61,017 nt of DNA from contig JALHRL010000021.1 of NCBI GenBank assembly GCA_022841465.1, positions 13,679-74,695 on the forward strand. Reading direction: 5' to 3'. This document shows positions 52,375 through 61,017 of this stretch, in pieces (within the stretch, counting starts at the first letter, position 1; each line of letters begins with the position of its first letter). The position numbers and the translations under genes are program-made. Below the pieces are notes generated by a model. The model had not been told where the DNA came from. It did not search any database and was given only the letters and a program-made list of their open reading frames with translations. The DNA is from Bacteroidia bacterium. GTDB taxonomy: Bacteria; Bacteroidota; Bacteroidia; B-17B0; Aurantibacillaceae.

Positions 52375-55149
52375 TTAGTTTTTAACTACTTTAAATATTT
52401 TGGTGCCGTTTACACCTTTAACATGTATAAAATACATACCGTTATGTAACATTTCTGTGTTAATTGATCCTTTTCTATTGATTGAATCTTTCATTACGCT
52501 TTGACCTAATGCATTGTAAACAACTACTAACACATCTTCATTACTGTTAATGTTTAATTCGTTTTTAAACGGATTAGGATACACGTTAACAGATACTGAA
52601 CTATTTGCATGGTCAATTACACCAACACATGCCACAACAGTTACTGTTATTGTTTTTGTATCGGTACATCCATTAGTTCCGGCACCTATACATGTATAAA
52701 CTGTGGTTGCAAGCGGGGCTACGGTTACACTTGAACCGGATAAGTTACCCGGATTCCATGAATAAGTAGAAGCTCCTGTTGAGAATAAACTTGCAGTTGC
52801 ACCCGGACAAACAGTATTTGTTGAACTGGCAACATTTACAAAAGGTTTAGGATTAACCGTAATTGAAATTGTTTTGGTATCAGAACATCCTGCTGCTGTT
52901 GTTCCAAAAACAGTATAAATTGTTGTAGAAGCTGGAGTAACATTTACAGCTGAACCAACCAGGTTACCCGGCGTCCAGGTATAATTATTTGCACCACTTG
53001 CGCTTAAAGAAACATTATTTCCTAAACAGGCTGTTGGTGTAGGCGAAGTAGGCATAACAGTTGGTGTAGTATTAACAGTAATAGCAATGGTATTTGTTCC
53101 ATTACAAGTTCCGGCTGTACCATTAACTGTGTATATAGTTGTTACAATAGGTGAAACAGCAATAGATGCACTATTAGAAGAGGTGCTCCATGTATAGGTT
53201 GAGGCCCCGTTTGCTGTAATTGTTGTAGTACCGCCACTACAAAATACTGTAGAGGTTGCTGAAACATTTATTCCTAAAGATGTACCAATTGTAACGCTAA
53301 CGGTTTTTGTATTAATACAAGAACCAATAAATCCTGTTACGGTATAAGTTGTATTACTTGCAGGGGTAACAGTAATTGATGATGTGGTTTGTGATGTGCT
53401 CCAAGAATAGGTAGAAGCTCCGCTGGCGGCCAAAGTTGCTGTACCACCCGTACAAATTGTTTGGTTACTAACAGCTACCGTAGGTGTTGCGCTAACTGTT
53501 ACTTGTACTGTTCTAGTTGTTACACAAGTTCCTGAATTTCCACTTAATGTATAAATGGTTGTTGCTGCAGGATTTACTACCGCCACTGTACCAATTACGG
53601 CACCCGGATTCCAAGTATAACCTGTTGCGCTACCCGAAGCTGTTAAGGTTGCCGAACCACCTGAACAAACTGTAGCAGCACCACTTGCTGTAATTGCAAA
53701 ACCATTTTGTGTAATAAACATTTGGTTATTAAAGTTATTGCTTGAATTGGAATCAGTTCCGGCATTAACAGCTGTTATTCTAACGTTTAATCCGTTTGTT
53801 CCATTAGGTACACTATTAACCGTTGGTAAATTTACAGTAGCTTGGCTATTAGCAGTTAAATTACCGCTCCAATTATACGTTTGTGTCCCTAAACCATTAA
53901 CATTAAAAGTAAATGTTGCTGATGTGATTAAATTTGAACCAAAGTTCTTAACTATAATTACCGGATTAATAAAATTATTACAATTAATAACTTGAGAGTA
54001 AGTTGGACTAGCAACATACATTATTCCCAAATCGTTTGTTACTGTTGGCAAATTACATACTGTAGAAGTTAGTAATGCTTTTCTTATTGGCGAATGAACC
54101 ATAATTAATTGTGCTCTGTATGCTTGATCTTTTGAAAACATATACATACAAGCATCATTGGTGTAATCCATATAATTCATAAACATTCTCCCCGGAGGAT
54201 TTGGTGATGCTGCACAACCTGAAGCGTTGGGAAAACTAGGGCATCCACCTGTTGAATTTGATTGAGCTGGAGTATCATTACAAAAATCATTAGCACAAGA
54301 ACCATCGCCCCAAATATGTCGTAAACCAATCCAATGCCCAACTTCATGCGTTGTGGTTCGGCCTTTATTATAAGGAGCGAATCCGGCTGCAGTTCCAATA
54401 CTTCCAAATGCAGTATTTAACATTACTACACCGTCGGAAGTAGCATTTCCATATGGTGCAGATAAGCCACTCAATCCTGAAGTTGATGGATCAGGAAAAG
54501 TTGCAAATCCTAATAAACCACCACTTAAACCACAAACCCACATGTTTAAATATTTATTTACATCCCAAATACTATTAGGTTTAATAGTGCTAGAGCAATA
54601 GGTTGATGAATATGGAGGCGCAGTCCATCCTTTTGAATTTCTATTAATTCTATCAATACCAGGCTCAGCTAAAACTCCACCTGTTGGATTAACAACTGCC
54701 AAACAAAAATTTACTTTAAATTTTCCTAACAATGGTTTAAAAGCCGCGGGAATTAAATTTGTATCGGCATTTGTTCCGTTAAAATCATTATTTAAAATAT
54801 TTATTTGATCAATAATTTGTGCCGCATTTAAATTTCCACCCGAAGTAGCAGAGATACTATTTACAGGCTCGTTATTGTGAATTACATGTACAATAACAGG
54901 AATATTAAATACAGATTGTGTAGACATATCGTCTCCACCTTTACCACCGCCAGTTGGGGTTATACTCTGCACCCAATCTTCAAATTGTTGTGGTAAAATT
55001 CCCGTACCACAAGTTCTTTGTGGCGGAGGCGTTTGCTGGAAATTATAAACATTATTGTTGTTTTGTTGCACCGTTTTATTTTGCGCATACATGTTTTTTA
55101 AACCTAACATTAGTGCCAACGAGCACAATAGTTTGTAATGAATCTTCAT
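52375..55149 (-). CDS. T9SS-secreted M43 (cytophagalysin/pappalysin-type) metalloprotease
   Basis: The 924-residue protein has a signal peptide, a catalytic domain (about 80-350) with the metzincin motif HEVGHWIGLRH (His268, Glu269, His272, His278) and the Met-turn MNYMDY, a CARDB-like beta-domain (about 370-480), five tandem TYTWS-type Ig repeats (about 485-830), and a type A sorting domain (VYPNPFKNELNIN ... KIFKVVKN). M43 enzymes are secreted endopeptidases that degrade matrix-type proteins. Paired cysteines around the active site (GSCANDFCND, GCPSF, GCAAS) are typical of this group. A perfect TAnnTTTG box lies 33 nt upstream, and a bidirectional terminator separates the gene from the convergent GAF kinase gene. 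Confidence 0.9.
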   Translation of the reverse strand: MKIHYKLLCSLALMLGLKNMYAQNKTVQQNNNNVYNFQQTPPPQRTCGTGILPQQFEDWVQSITPTGGGKGGDDMSTQSVFNIPVIVHVIHNNEPVNSISATSGGNLNAAQIIDQINILNNDFNGTNADTNLIPAAFKPLLGKFKVNFCLAVVNPTGGVLAEPGIDRINRNSKGWTAPPYSSTYCSSTIKPNSIWDVNKYLNMWVCGLSGGLLGFATFPDPSTSGLSGLSAPYGNATSDGVVMLNTAFGSIGTAAGFAPYNKGRTTTHEVGHWIGLRHIWGDGSCANDFCNDTPAQSNSTGGCPSFPNASGCAASPNPPGRMFMNYMDYTNDACMYMFSKDQAYRAQLIMVHSPIRKALLTSTVCNLPTVTNDLGIMYVASPTYSQVINCNNFINPVIIVKNFGSNLITSATFTFNVNGLGTQTYNWSGNLTANSQATVNLPTVNSVPNGTNGLNVRITAVNAGTDSNSSNNFNNQMFITQNGFAITASGAATVCSGGSATLTASGSATGYTWNPGAVIGTVAVVNPAATTIYTLSGNSGTCVTTRTVQVTVSATPTVAVSNQTICTGGTATLAASGASTYSWSTSQTTSSITVTPASNTTYTVTGFIGSCINTKTVSVTIGTSLGINVSATSTVFCSGGTTTITANGASTYTWSTSSNSASIAVSPIVTTIYTVNGTAGTCNGTNTIAITVNTTPTVMPTSPTPTACLGNNVSLSASGANNYTWTPGNLVGSAVNVTPASTTIYTVFGTTAAGCSDTKTISITVNPKPFVNVASSTNTVCPGATASLFSTGASTYSWNPGNLSGSSVTVAPLATTVYTCIGAGTNGCTDTKTITVTVVACVGVIDHANSSVSVNVYPNPFKNELNINSNEDVLVVVYNALGQSVMKDSINRKGSINTEMLHNGMYFIHVKGVNGTKIFKVVKN

Positions 55150-55182
55150 AGTTAATTAAATTATTAGGTTAAGATAATTTAA

Positions 55183-55190
55183 CAAATGTA
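55183..55190 (-). promoter_or_regulatory. -7 promoter box of the M43 protease gene
   Basis: The minus strand reads TACATTTG, an exact TAnnTTTG match, 33 nt before the ATG at 55149. The gap to nadD also contains an isolated plus-strand TAAATTTG at 55241-55248, 136 nt before nadD, of uncertain meaning. Confidence 0.45.
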
Positions 55191-55366
55191 GATTGTCAAT
55201 TTTTGATTTGTTAAAAGTGAATTAATACCGACGAATAAGCTAAATTTGTAGACTAAAAAAATCTAAACTATTTAAAAAGTAATAAAAACTAAATCCATTT
55301 TAAATTCAAGTCTTTTATATTTATTGGCAGTGATTTAAGAAACTGTAAATTAATAATAAACTAACT

Positions 55367-55374
55367 TAACTTTA
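55367..55374 (+). promoter_or_regulatory. Candidate -7 box of nadD (one mismatch)
   Basis: TAACTTTA differs from TAnnTTTG only in the last base and lies 10 nt before the nadD ATG. Confidence 0.35.
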
Positions 55375-55384
55375 CACACCATAA

Positions 55385-55960
55385 ATGAAAATAGGATTAT
55401 TTTTCGGAACCTTTAACCCAATACATATTGGCCATTTAGCCTTGGCAAATTACATGCAATGTTATGCCGGCATAGATGAAGTATGGTTAATTGTATCACC
55501 ACACAATCCTTTAAAAGATAAAAGCAAATTATTAAACCAAAACGATAGATTACATTTAGTAAACATTGCTTTAGAAAATCATTCGAAGATTAAAAGCAAC
55601 AGTATAGAGTTTACGCTAACACAACCCTCATACACCATTAATACTTTAACGCATTTAAAAGAAAAATTTCCTGCGTTTGAGTTTCATTTAATAATGGGTA
55701 GCGATAACTTAAGCACTTTTCATAAATGGAAAAATTATGAAGAAATTTTAAATAAATACAAAATACTTATTTACCCAAGGCCGGGTTATGAAGGAAGTAA
55801 GTTTGATAAACATCCAAATGTAAAATTTACCGAAGCTCCTTTAATGGAAGTATCCTCTACCTTTATAAGAAATGCCATTAAAGAGAAAAAAGACGTGCAA
55901 TTTTTTCTACACGCAGCTGTGTGGAAGTATATTGATGAAATGAATTATTATAGAAAATAA
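55385..55960 (+). CDS. nadD: Nicotinate-nucleotide adenylyltransferase
   Basis: The 191-residue enzyme transfers AMP from ATP to nicotinate mononucleotide, forming deamido-NAD in NAD biosynthesis. The nucleotidyltransferase signatures are clear: GTFNPIHIGHLALANY at the N-terminus (GxFxPxHxGH), SPHNPLKDKSKLL for nucleotide binding, FHLIMGSDNLSTFHKWKNYE, and the C-terminal MEVSSTFIRNAI. Length is normal. ricT and gldH follow on the same strand with short gaps, so the three may form one transcript. Confidence 0.93.
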   Translation: MKIGLFFGTFNPIHIGHLALANYMQCYAGIDEVWLIVSPHNPLKDKSKLLNQNDRLHLVNIALENHSKIKSNSIEFTLTQPSYTINTLTHLKEKFPAFEFHLIMGSDNLSTFHKWKNYEEILNKYKILIYPRPGYEGSKFDKHPNVKFTEAPLMEVSSTFIRNAIKEKKDVQFFLHAAVWKYIDEMNYYRK

Positions 55961-55999
55961 AAAAGTAATTATTAGTATATTTATACGTTATAAAAAATT

Positions 56000-57289
56000 A
56001 TGGGATGTAGCGGATGCAATACAGGAAGGGGTAATCACAACCAAAATAATGATGGAATACCTAAAGGCTGTAACAACAACGGCTCTTGTGGAACCACAGG
56101 AGGTTGTAATAAATTAAATGTATTTAACTGGTTAGGTAATATGAAATTACCGGAAGGTGAAAAAACGTTTGATGTGTTAGAAATAAGATTTAAAAACTCA
56201 AGAAAAGATTTTTTTAAAAACACAAACGGATTGCCGCTAAACATTGGCGATGTTGTTGCCGTTGAAGCAATGCAAGGACATGATATCGGCGTAGTATCAT
56301 TAACCGGTGAATTGGTTAAGCTTCAAATGAAAAAAAGAAATGTAAATTTTGATAGTCAAGAGATTAAAAAAATATACAGAAAAGCAAAGCAAAACGATGT
56401 TGATAAATGGAAAGAAGCACAAAGCTTAGAAGTTTCTACCATGTACAGGGCAAGAACCATTGCATTACAACTTGGCTTGCAAATGAAATTAAGCGATGTA
56501 GAATTTCAAGGTGATAAATCAAAAGCAATTTTTTACTATACAGCCGATGAACGTGTAGATTTTCGTGAACTAATTAAAGTATTGGCAGATGAATTTAAAG
56601 TGCGCATAGAAATGCGTCAGATTGGTGCCAGACAAGAGGCTTCACGCTTAGGGGGAATTGGTGCTTGTGGCCGCGAGTTGTGTTGCAGCACTTGGTTAAT
56701 AGATTTTAGAACCGTTTCTACCAGTGCGGCCAGATATCAACAATTATCGCTTAACCCTTTAAAGCTCGCCGGGCAGTGTGGTAAATTAAAATGTTGTTTA
56801 AATTACGAACTGGATAATTACGTTGAAACATTAAAAACTTTTCCGATTATTGAAAACAAATATTTGCACACCCAGAAGGGAGATGCTTTTCACCAAAAAA
56901 CTGATATTTTTAGAGGCATTATGTGGTTTTCATATAAACAAGAGCCTAGTGTTTTAATTCCGCTTAAACCAGAACAAGTAAAAGATGTTTTAAACAAAAA
57001 CGAAAAAGGAGAAAAACCGGAAGATTTTATTGCAGCCGTAATAGAAACAAAAACAAAAGTTGTAGAAGAGCCTGTTTTTGAAAACGTAGTTGGCCAAGAC
57101 AGCTTAACACGTTTTGATTCTAAAAATAAAAAACACAAACACTACTCTAAAGGAAATAAAAATACTGGTGCTGCGCAAAGGCAAGGCAAGCCGGTTCAAA
57201 AAAACCAAGGCAATAAACCAAATAAGCCAAACAACCAAAACAGAAACAACCCCGGTAATAAAAACAACAATGGAAATAAAAATAAATAA
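56000..57289 (+). CDS. ricT: PSP1-domain regulatory iron-sulfur protein RicT (YaaT)
   Basis: The 429-residue protein has a cysteine-rich N-terminus (MGCSGCNTGRG ... NGSCGTTGGC), a PSP1 domain (about 55-290) with IGARQEASRLGGIGACGREL, the paired-cysteine motifs CGRELCC and CGKLKCC that bind an Fe-S cluster, and a low-complexity Lys/Asn-rich tail (about 375-429). In Bacillus, RicT acts with RicA and RicF in RNA maturation; in Bacteroidota the role is less clear. The N-terminal cysteine segment and long Asn tail are typical of Bacteroidota versions. The gene lies 39 bp after nadD and overlaps gldH by 20 bp, an order common in this phylum. Confidence 0.87.
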   Translation: MGCSGCNTGRGNHNQNNDGIPKGCNNNGSCGTTGGCNKLNVFNWLGNMKLPEGEKTFDVLEIRFKNSRKDFFKNTNGLPLNIGDVVAVEAMQGHDIGVVSLTGELVKLQMKKRNVNFDSQEIKKIYRKAKQNDVDKWKEAQSLEVSTMYRARTIALQLGLQMKLSDVEFQGDKSKAIFYYTADERVDFRELIKVLADEFKVRIEMRQIGARQEASRLGGIGACGRELCCSTWLIDFRTVSTSAARYQQLSLNPLKLAGQCGKLKCCLNYELDNYVETLKTFPIIENKYLHTQKGDAFHQKTDIFRGIMWFSYKQEPSVLIPLKPEQVKDVLNKNEKGEKPEDFIAAVIETKTKVVEEPVFENVVGQDSLTRFDSKNKKHKHYSKGNKNTGAAQRQGKPVQKNQGNKPNKPNNQNRNNPGNKNNNGNKNK

Positions 57290-57746
57290 GCAACTTATTG
57301 CTGTAATTGCTTCAGCATTTATTTTTTGTGCTTGTAATAAAAACGTTGTGTTTACTAAATACCAGAAGTTTGAAAATAACGAATGGCATAGTAATAACCC
57401 AGCTGTATTTGATGTAGAAATTACCGATAACAATTCTTTAAACAATATTTCTTTAATGATACGACACGCAGACAGCTATCCTTACAGTAATGTTTTTCTA
57501 TTTGTTAGTACTACTTACCCCGATGGAAAAGTTTTAAAAGACACCATGGAAGTTGTATTGGCTAATTCTAAAGGTGAATGGCAAGGAAGCGGTGCCGGCG
57601 ATATATTTGATTTTAAAATTCCTATTAAGAAAAATGTAAAATTTCCGGCCGTTGGAAAATATACATTTGAATTTACACAAGGCATGCGTACCGATCCTCT
57701 TCCTTTAATAATGGATTTTGGATTTGAAATAGAAAAAGTAGAGTAG
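57270..57746 (+). CDS. gldH: Gliding-motility lipoprotein GldH
   Basis: The 158-residue protein begins at ATG 57270, inside the ricT tail; an upstream in-frame start at 57114 would only add the Lys-rich tail region in another frame and remove the signal. The signal peptide ends in AFIFCAC (lipidation at Cys22). The mature part is a GldH-type beta domain with FENNEWHSNNPAVFDVEITD, MIRHADSYPYSNVFLFVSTT and YTFEFTQGMRTDPLP. GldH is a lipoprotein needed for gliding in Flavobacterium. Its presence supports a functional gliding/T9SS system in this organism. It converges on folB with 2 bp between stops. Confidence 0.9.
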   Translation: MEIKINKQLIAVIASAFIFCACNKNVVFTKYQKFENNEWHSNNPAVFDVEITDNNSLNNISLMIRHADSYPYSNVFLFVSTTYPDGKVLKDTMEVVLANSKGEWQGSGAGDIFDFKIPIKKNVKFPAVGKYTFEFTQGMRTDPLPLIMDFGFEIEKVE

Positions 57747-57748
57747 TT

Positions 57749-58102
57749 TTATTCTTCCATCACTACAGAAACTTTTTCAACGTTTCCATTCATTGGAGGA
57801 AGTAACTTTGTAACCTTTACTTTTAATTTAATTATTTCAGGATATCTTTCTTTAACTTCATCAAAAATTCGCATACATACTTGTTCAATTAATTTAGAAC
57901 GTATTGCCATTTGTTTTTTAGCAATCTCATAAATAGCGCAATAATCAATTGTTAAGCTTAAATCATCGCTTTCAGCTGCTTCTGTAAAGTTTGTTTCCAT
58001 AAACACATCTACCATGTAATTTGCTCCAATTTTTGCTTCTTCTTCTAAACAACCATGATAAGCGTACAACTTTATTCCTTCAATATTAATTATATTTTTC
58101 AT
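57749..58102 (-). CDS. folB: Dihydroneopterin aldolase
   Basis: The 117-residue enzyme converts 7,8-dihydroneopterin to 6-hydroxymethyl-dihydropterin and glycolaldehyde in folate synthesis. The signatures are IEGIKLYAYHGCLEEEAKIG, with the substrate-binding glutamate, SLTIDYCAIYEIAKKQM, and KVKVTKLLPPMNGNVEKVSV with the catalytic lysine near the end. I chose the ATG at 58102 rather than 58108 because the upstream ATG overlaps a TAACTTTA promoter-like box that ends 5 nt before the chosen start. Confidence 0.88.
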   Translation of the reverse strand: MKNIINIEGIKLYAYHGCLEEEAKIGANYMVDVFMETNFTEAAESDDLSLTIDYCAIYEIAKKQMAIRSKLIEQVCMRIFDEVKERYPEIIKLKVKVTKLLPPMNGNVEKVSVVMEE

Positions 58103-58107
58103 GTGCA

Positions 58108-58115
58108 TAAAGTTA
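58108..58115 (-). promoter_or_regulatory. Candidate -7 box of folB (one mismatch)
   Basis: The minus strand reads TAACTTTA, one base from TAnnTTTG, directly downstream of the SprB-like gene terminator and 5 nt before the ATG at 58102. Confidence 0.4.
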
Positions 58116-58146
58116 TAAATAAAAAAGGCGGAAAAAATTTCCGCCT
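58116..58146 (-). terminator. Terminator of the SprB-like gene
   Basis: On the minus strand AGGCGGAAA and TTTCCGCCT form a perfect 9-bp stem with a 3-nt loop, followed by TTTTTATTTA. It lies 22 nt after the stop at 58169 and immediately ahead of the folB box. Confidence 0.8.
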
Positions 58147-58168
58147 ATTAAATACATTCAACTTAATT

Positions 58169-61017
58169 TTATTGTTTCAATAATGTAACATGCCCTGTAA
58201 AGTACTTTTTATTTCCCATTATATCCATTACAAATATTTTGTAAACATATACACCCTCTTGTGCTATAAGATTATTTCCTTTCACAGTTCCGTTCCAACC
58301 TTTGTCAAAGTTTTCAGAAGTAAATATTAATTCTCCCCAGCGGTCAAAAATCTCCATTTTATAGGGCTCATCTTTTATACCATATCCTTTAGGTGCAAAT
58401 ACATCATTTGTTCCGTTTCCATCCGGTGTAAATGCATTTGGAATAAATACAGCCATATCCGGAGTAATCTCTACAAACCTACGTATAGTATCTTTGCAGC
58501 CAAATCCATTAAACGCTACTAAATGAACCGGATACATTCCCACATAGCTATACTCATGCTCCGGATTTATTAAACCCGATGTGTTGTTTATTGAACTGTA
58601 ATCACCAAAATCCCAGAAGTAAGAAGTTGCACCGGTAGAATTATTTGTAAATGTAATTAATGGTTCAAGTAAAGTGGTGCTATAAGGCAATGGTTCAAAA
58701 TCGGCAACCGGAACCGGCCATACCTCAACATAATTCGTTAAGAAAGTGTCTTTTTTACAACCAAACTCATTCACCATTAAAAAACCAACATCATATGTTC
58801 CTGCATTAGGGTAGCTAATTGCTTGGTAAGGATCATTTCCGTTTGGCTCACCTGCATCTCCAAAATTCCATGTAAACACAACGTTAGTAGATGTTGACGA
58901 TGCGTTAAATTCTACCGTTAAAGGGGCGCATCCTCTTCTAGGAGTATTACTAAATGTGCCAACGGGTAATGGATTCACAAACACATTAAAGTGCGCCGTA
59001 TCATCTGGAACAGTACAACCATCGCTAACTATTACATTATACATATTAGGTGTATTTGTAAATTGTGCTTGTACGGTAATTGCATTGGAAGATGCATTGT
59101 TGTTCCAAGTAAAATTATACGGACCACCACTTCCGGGACTAGTTATTGAAGGATTCAACATCACCATATCTTTGTCACACTTCGTAACATTAAATCCTTG
59201 AACAACTAATGGAGGGCTTACCTGTACTTTAATAAATAACGGACCGGTTAAACATCCATTATTATCCGTTACGGAAACACTGTATGTTGAATTAACTAAT
59301 GGCGCAACGGAATGAGGACCTCCGGTTGTTCCGGTAATTACCCCGCCCGGTGAACCCCAATTGTAGGTGTATGGCGTAGTTCCACCACCTGCTGCAGCAT
59401 ACACTTGTGTAAATTGTCCGTAGCAAATTGTATCATTAGGGTTAACATTTAAAATTAAAATACCGGGTTGTGTAACATTAACTACACCAAATGCTTTACA
59501 ACCGTGTAAATCTGTAACAGTACCCGAATATACCGCAGCACCAATTCCATTAATGGTTTGTGTTGTTGCAGAAACAGGTAACCAGTTATAAGTAAATGGT
59601 GCAACACCGGTAGGAGTCATCCATGCGCTTGCGTTAACTTGTCCGTAACAAAGTGGCGGTGTAAATCCTAATGTTACAGTTGGTAATGCCGGAGCTTCTA
59701 CTTCAACAGTTCCTGTAATCATACAGCCATTTCCATCTGTAGTGGTTAATTGCCATTGCCCGCCATTTAAGCCTGTTGCAATGTTTGTGGTTTGTACGTT
59801 AGGTGTATTCCAGTTATAAGAATAAGGTAAAACACCTCCACCGATGGTTATTGTTGCCGAACCATTTGCATTACCACATGTTGCGGGTAAAGTAGCAGTA
59901 GATAAAACTTGTAATGCTGCAGGTTGAGAAAGAACGTAAACCGAAGTAGTACTACAACCTTGATTATCGGTTACAGATAAAGTATAGTTTCCTGCAATTA
60001 AATTTGTAGCAATTTGATTTCCTGCAGCAGGAGTTACGGTGCTTGTAGAAGCCCATGTAATATTGTACACCGGAGTTCCACCTGTAATGCCAGTATTTAT
60101 TAAACCATTATTTCCGCCATTACATAAAATTTGAACAACTGTATTGGTTGTTATCATTAAAGGGTTAGGCTGACTTATTTGAATAGTGCTGGTGGTTGTA
60201 CAACCTAAAGCATCAGTTATTAAACACGAGTAAACACCCGGTCCAACAGAAGTTAATAAAGAATTTGTTTGAACAGGTGCCGTTGGCGACCAACTGTAAG
60301 TATAGTTAGGAGTACCTCCGTTTACAAACACCGGCGCCATTCCATTATTTGCACCGGTACACGTTACATTTGTTGGAGTACCCATTGCACTTACTAATAA
60401 AGGAGGTTCATTAATTTGCAAACTTGCACTGGCAATACAACCGGCCCCATCAAACACTGTTATACTGTGTAAACCGGCAGGTAAGTTGGTTACAAATGTT
60501 GTTGTTTGTGCTGCATGACTCCATAAGTAAGTTAATGGAGGCACTAAACCATTTGCAATAACAGTAGCAGTACCATTATTTCCACCAAAACAACTTACGT
60601 GTGTAGAGAAGGTATTAGCAATAGTAGGACCAGCAATGTTAGGAATATTTGCAATTGCTTGCGCTGTACATCCATTTGCATCTGTTACCACAACTGTATA
60701 AGGACCTGCGGTGACTGCCGTTAAACCCGGATTAATGTAAGTTGGGCTACCAGACCACAAGTAGGTATAACCACCTGCGCCGCCACTAGCTGCTACTGAA
60801 GCACTACCATTTGCTTGTCCGCAATTGGTTGAAACAATATTTAATACATTAGCATTTAATTGAGTTGGCTGTGTAATGCTTATTGTTTGAGTTAAAGTAC
60901 ATCCATTAGGATCAGTTAAAGTTACTGTATGATTTCCAGGGGTTAAATTATTTGCAGTTTGTGTTGTATTTAAACTTGGTTGCCATAAAATAGTTGGTAT
61001 ACCACTACCACCTGCAA
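58169..61017 (-). CDS. SprB-like T9SS type B surface protein, N-terminus beyond the window
   Basis: The frame is open from the stop at 58169 to the window end, with no stop codon in 60761-61015, giving about 949 visible residues; a TTG at 60760 is internal, not a start. Six full SprB-type repeats and part of a seventh (for example FSTHVSCFGGNNGTATVIAN and LPATCGNANGSATITIGGG, each about 80-90 aa with two cysteines) are followed by two Ig-like domains, two PKD domains (FTWNFGDAG and YFWDFGDYSS) and a type B gliding-associated sorting domain (FIPNAFTPDGNGTNDVFAP ... FDRWGELIFTSENFDKGW ... YFTGHVTLLKQ). SprB is the surface adhesin moved by the gliding motor in Flavobacterium, so this protein is a candidate adhesin. 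A hairpin terminator follows. Confidence 0.88.
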   Translation of the reverse strand, partial: AGGSGIPTILWQPSLNTTQTANNLTPGNHTVTLTDPNGCTLTQTISITQPTQLNANVLNIVSTNCGQANGSASVAASGGAGGYTYLWSGSPTYINPGLTAVTAGPYTVVVTDANGCTAQAIANIPNIAGPTIANTFSTHVSCFGGNNGTATVIANGLVPPLTYLWSHAAQTTTFVTNLPAGLHSITVFDGAGCIASASLQINEPPLLVSAMGTPTNVTCTGANNGMAPVFVNGGTPNYTYSWSPTAPVQTNSLLTSVGPGVYSCLITDALGCTTTSTIQISQPNPLMITTNTVVQILCNGGNNGLINTGITGGTPVYNITWASTSTVTPAAGNQIATNLIAGNYTLSVTDNQGCSTTSVYVLSQPAALQVLSTATLPATCGNANGSATITIGGGVLPYSYNWNTPNVQTTNIATGLNGGQWQLTTTDGNGCMITGTVEVEAPALPTVTLGFTPPLCYGQVNASAWMTPTGVAPFTYNWLPVSATTQTINGIGAAVYSGTVTDLHGCKAFGVVNVTQPGILILNVNPNDTICYGQFTQVYAAAGGGTTPYTYNWGSPGGVITGTTGGPHSVAPLVNSTYSVSVTDNNGCLTGPLFIKVQVSPPLVVQGFNVTKCDKDMVMLNPSITSPGSGGPYNFTWNNNASSNAITVQAQFTNTPNMYNVIVSDGCTVPDDTAHFNVFVNPLPVGTFSNTPRRGCAPLTVEFNASSTSTNVVFTWNFGDAGEPNGNDPYQAISYPNAGTYDVGFLMVNEFGCKKDTFLTNYVEVWPVPVADFEPLPYSTTLLEPLITFTNNSTGATSYFWDFGDYSSINNTSGLINPEHEYSYVGMYPVHLVAFNGFGCKDTIRRFVEITPDMAVFIPNAFTPDGNGTNDVFAPKGYGIKDEPYKMEIFDRWGELIFTSENFDKGWNGTVKGNNLIAQEGVYVYKIFVMDIMGNKKYFTGHVTLLKQ

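Noticed and set aside
55241-55248. Plus-strand TAAATTTG as a promoter for a small RNA upstream of nadD
   Set aside because: No terminator or structured sequence follows before nadD, and isolated matches of this 8-mer are expected by chance in AT-rich gaps.
60758-60760. TTG at 60760 as the start of the SprB-like gene
   Set aside because: The frame stays open to the window edge and continues SprB-type repeat sequence, so this codon is internal.

Overview
The window is AT-rich DNA from a member of the Bacteroidota. The evidence is the gliding-motility lipoprotein gldH, many secreted proteins with type IX secretion (T9SS) C-terminal sorting domains of both type A and type B, and promoter boxes of the Bacteroidota form TAnnTTTG. 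An aerobic or microaerobic Flavobacteriales-like lineage is a reasonable guess, but nothing in the window fixes the order. There are no rRNA or tRNA genes, CRISPR arrays or recognisable transposases. Two genes run off the ends: a SPOR-domain protein at the left and a giant SprB-repeat protein at the right.

Layout. 1-3 kb: housekeeping genes (SPOR protein, hemJ, acyl-CoA thioesterase, family 9 glycosyltransferase), packed tail-to-tail. 3.1-20.6 kb: three giant secreted T9SS proteins (1580, 1591 and 2063 aa) built from GEVED, CUB, Ig-like, beta-helix, CARDB-like and adhesin-like beta-sandwich modules. They end in a shared cassette, and an unrecognised helical-repeat gene on the opposite strand interrupts them. 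20.7-28.8 kb: a membrane GAF protein, a lone paaD, and a minus-strand run encoding a PorE-like OmpA/beta-propeller protein, a TPR protein, a TPR-SpoIIE phosphatase and a double VOC protein. 28.9-31.7 kb: two related T9SS proteins, one of them little more than a sorting tail. 31.8-38.6 kb: kbl, a 2H phosphoesterase, and a tightly overlapping four-gene envelope operon (sugar nucleotidyltransferase, TPR lipoprotein, DUF4292 lipoprotein, EnvC-like factor). 38.7-47.4 kb: a LytS/LytTR two-component pair whose kinase carries a LamG sensor, divergent from a type B T9SS protein, then a fibre-like protein coupled to an M4 metalloprotease. 47.5-52.3 kb: dprA, a TonB-dependent receptor and a GAF histidine kinase. 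52.4-61 kb: an M43 metalloprotease, nadD, ricT, gldH, folB and the SprB-like protein.

Together the genes describe a cell that puts much of its coding capacity into surface and secreted multi-domain proteins delivered by T9SS. Local phosphatase, kinase and GAF signalling genes and cell-envelope maintenance genes accompany them. No core T9SS channel gene is in the window, so the export machinery must lie elsewhere.

The most unusual signals are regulatory. Perfect TAnnTTTG boxes lie just upstream of about ten genes, and in several the box ends only 4-8 nt before the start codon, suggesting near-leaderless mRNAs. A 64-bp nested palindrome at 14240-14303 contains one of these boxes. An ATATCTG repeat pair spaced 21 bp apart sits in front of the LytS/LytTR operon. 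Several starts were moved because the nominal start lay inside a promoter box or upstream of the conserved N-terminus (VOC protein, LamG-like T9SS protein, kbl, nucleotidyltransferase, EnvC, gldH, folB).
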